Shown in pieces: positions 63,076-64,000 of a stretch of 64,000 nucleotides of DNA. Source of the DNA: a bacterium (GTDB taxonomy: Bacteria > Orphanbacterota > Orphanbacteria > Orphanbacterales > Orphanbacteraceae); assembly GCA_025782575.1 (NCBI GenBank), contig JALGYY010000035.1, positions 310,001 through 374,000 of the forward strand. The letters are read 5' to 3'. Position 1 is the stretch's first letter, and every line of letters starts with the position of its first letter. The notes below the pieces were generated by a model that saw only the letters and a program-made list of their open reading frames with translations, had not been told where the DNA came from and made no database searches. A program made the position numbers and the translations under genes.

Positions 63076-63621
63076 TCAGACTTTCGGAGGACAACCCGCC
63101 GTCTTGCACAGGACTTCGCAACCGTTTCCGCCGCTCGTGCAATCCTTGAGGAGATCCGCATACACGGCGTTACCACTCGTGCCGGCAAACTCCAGGTAAC
63201 AGCCGTCTTTTCCCTTGAAAACCTCGGCTTTGAGATCGTGATCGACAGCAAGCTTGGTGGCAACTGTCTCCATCCAGCCATGGATGCTGTCGGAATCTCC
63301 GAGGACATAGATGCGGAGACCGTTCTCGGTCTGCACGGCTTTCATGGTACATGCCTGCTCACTTCCGTAATTGCACTTGGCAGCGGCGGCGCTCTTCGTG
63401 CCGCATAACGCTCCTGCCTTCTTAATGGAACCACAGGAAGCACTCGCCTTGAGGCCCTGGGCCTTTGCGGAACAGCAGCCGGACGCGCTCTTCTTCGCGC
63501 TGCAGGAGCTGGACTTGCCGTCGCTCTGATAGAAGACGCCGGAATCGGCCGTCGCGAAGGCCAGGCCTAGGACCGCCGGGACGGCGAGTAGAAGCAGGAT
63601 GCGCTTGCCGGGAAATTTCAT
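63076..63621 (-). CDS. Secreted cysteine-rich protein of unknown function (181 residues)
   Basis: Residues 1-25 form a signal peptide (ILLLLAVPAVLGLAFA). The mature part has about 15 cysteines in two groups: residues 40-95 with spaced C/CC-x-A/K repeats and residues about 145-180 (CYLEF, DCTSGGNGCEVLCKTAGC). A middle region (IYVLGDSDSIHGWMETVATKLAV) looks globular. Disulphide-rich or metal-binding (metallothionein-like) roles are both possible. No relatives are recognised. A strong terminator follows and no other gene is co-directional within 250 bases. Confidence 0.7.
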   Translation of the reverse strand: MKFPGKRILLLLAVPAVLGLAFATADSGVFYQSDGKSSSCSAKKSASGCCSAKAQGLKASASCGSIKKAGALCGTKSAAAAKCNYGSEQACTMKAVQTENGLRIYVLGDSDSIHGWMETVATKLAVDHDLKAEVFKGKDGCYLEFAGTSGNAVYADLLKDCTSGGNGCEVLCKTAGCPPKV

Positions 63622-63723
63622 GTAATTTATCTCCTGTCGGTTTAAGGGGTTACAGTTTTTCGATCAAGGTTATTATGCAATCAGAGGCGGAGAGTGACCT
63701 ATCTCCCTGCCAATTGTCAAGTT

Positions 63724-64000
63724 TCATCGGTGGCCGCGACTCTTTGTGCCGCCTGACCTCCCGCCTCCTCCGGATCGGCCGGGCGCTTTGCTCCCGCCGG
63801 CGTGTCCCGATCGGGATGTTCGGCCCGACCTCGAGATCTTGGAGCCGCTGCTGCCCCGGCTTGACGACGGCCGATCGACTCGCGCGCTGCTCTTCCCACC
63901 TGTCCGGCGAGTCCGACCTACCTGTGCGGACTCTCGTGTTCCTCTGGACCGGCTCCCCCGTTGAACTTTCGTTCCGGACGAGCGTGTGCTCCGTTCCGTC
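63724..64000 (-). CDS. Ser/Arg/Gly-rich C-terminal tail of a gene cut by the window edge
   Basis: An open minus-strand frame of about 92 codons with no stop to the window edge, ending RSGGTKSRGHR. The composition is almost only Ser, Arg, Gly and Thr, like the disordered tails seen on secreted or membrane-associated proteins (DUF3300-like and similar). The start and fold are outside the window. Other frames here are also open because of the GC-rich repeats, so the choice is a judgement based on the regular S-R-G pattern. Confidence 0.45.
   Translation of the reverse strand, partial: TERSTRSSGTKVQRGSRSRGTRESAQVGRTRRTGGKSSARVDRPSSSRGSSGSKISRSGRTSRSGHAGGSKAPGRSGGGGRSGGTKSRGHR

Noticed and set aside
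63746-63964. Plus-strand Pro/Leu/Arg-rich frame near the right edge
   Set aside because: GC-rich composition keeps several frames open; the minus-strand S-R-G pattern is more protein-like.

Overview
The window reads as a chromosomal segment of a Gram-negative bacterium with moderately high GC, most likely from the Fibrobacteres-Chlorobi-Bacteroidetes superphylum (Eisenbacteria- or Krumholzibacteria-like). The pointers are an outer-membrane PorV/PorQ-family protein, an LptE-like lipoprotein, a LapA/LapB pair, a GlmU-like protein of the type known from that superphylum, a secreted beta-helix protein with a short C-terminal tail ending in W-G-x-(V/I)-K-x-(M/L)-(Y/F)-R, and two short RpoD-type sigma factors. 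Taxonomy is inference; there is no rRNA in the window.

Layout. 1-12.7 kb: a surface-polysaccharide operon (polytopic membrane protein cut by the window edge, four glycosyltransferases, DegT/DnrJ-type aminotransferase, polyprenyl-phosphate sugar-1-phosphate transferase, Gfo/Idh/MocA dehydrogenase, a membrane-anchored alkaline-phosphatase-superfamily protein, a SPOR lipoprotein). 12.7-13.0 kb: tRNA-Gly, -Cys, -Leu. 13.1-33.0 kb: housekeeping genes (GlmU-like protein, PorV-like protein, lapA/lapB, SPOR/TPR protein, mutS-mutL-miaA, der-plsY-gpsA-merR, surE-pcm, DUF368 polyprenyl-phosphate transporter, LOG-like protein, acylphosphatase, sigma factor, apt) interspersed with tRNA-Gly, two tRNA-Pro and tRNA-Arg. 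33.2-42.6 kb: STAS protein, small membrane protein, GGDEF cyclase, nucleotide-sugar dehydrogenase and epimerase, histidine kinase with its sigma-54 response regulator, lptE-like gene, leuS. 42.8-44.0 kb: beta-helix surface protein.

Every gene to 44.03 kb lies on the + strand and nearly every gene after 45.16 kb lies on the - strand. The 1.1 kb gene-free switch zone holds a 28-bp dif-like site, two DnaA-box-like sites and two copies of a hairpin repeat with a compensatory base change, so it is a candidate replication terminus.

45.2-55.2 kb: a signalling and flagellar-regulation island. It has a PDZ/membrane/GAF/SpoIIE-phosphatase protein, two tiny hydrophobic peptides, and a minus-strand set fliW-csrA-TPR-(FlgM-like)-YcgR/PilZ-NtrC-type activator and fliA-degenerate kinase-79-residue protein. 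Several sigma-54 (-24/-12) promoter matches lie upstream of these genes, including fliA and fliW. No flagellar structural genes are in the window. 55.6-58.1 kb: second RpoD-like sigma factor, PilZ protein, D-2-hydroxyacid dehydrogenase. 58.1-62.8 kb: the conserved prkA-yeaH-spoVR stress operon. 63.1-64.0 kb: a cysteine-rich secreted protein and the Ser/Arg/Gly-rich tail of a gene cut by the right edge.

How parts may work together: the DegT aminotransferase, Gfo/Idh dehydrogenase and the distant UDP-sugar 6-dehydrogenase resemble WbpE, WbpB and WbpA of the diacetamido-uronic-acid pathway. The sigma-54 activator at 51.6-53.0 kb is the natural candidate to drive fliA and fliW-csrA, with a FlgM-like protein and FliW/CsrA adding anti-sigma and post-transcriptional control.
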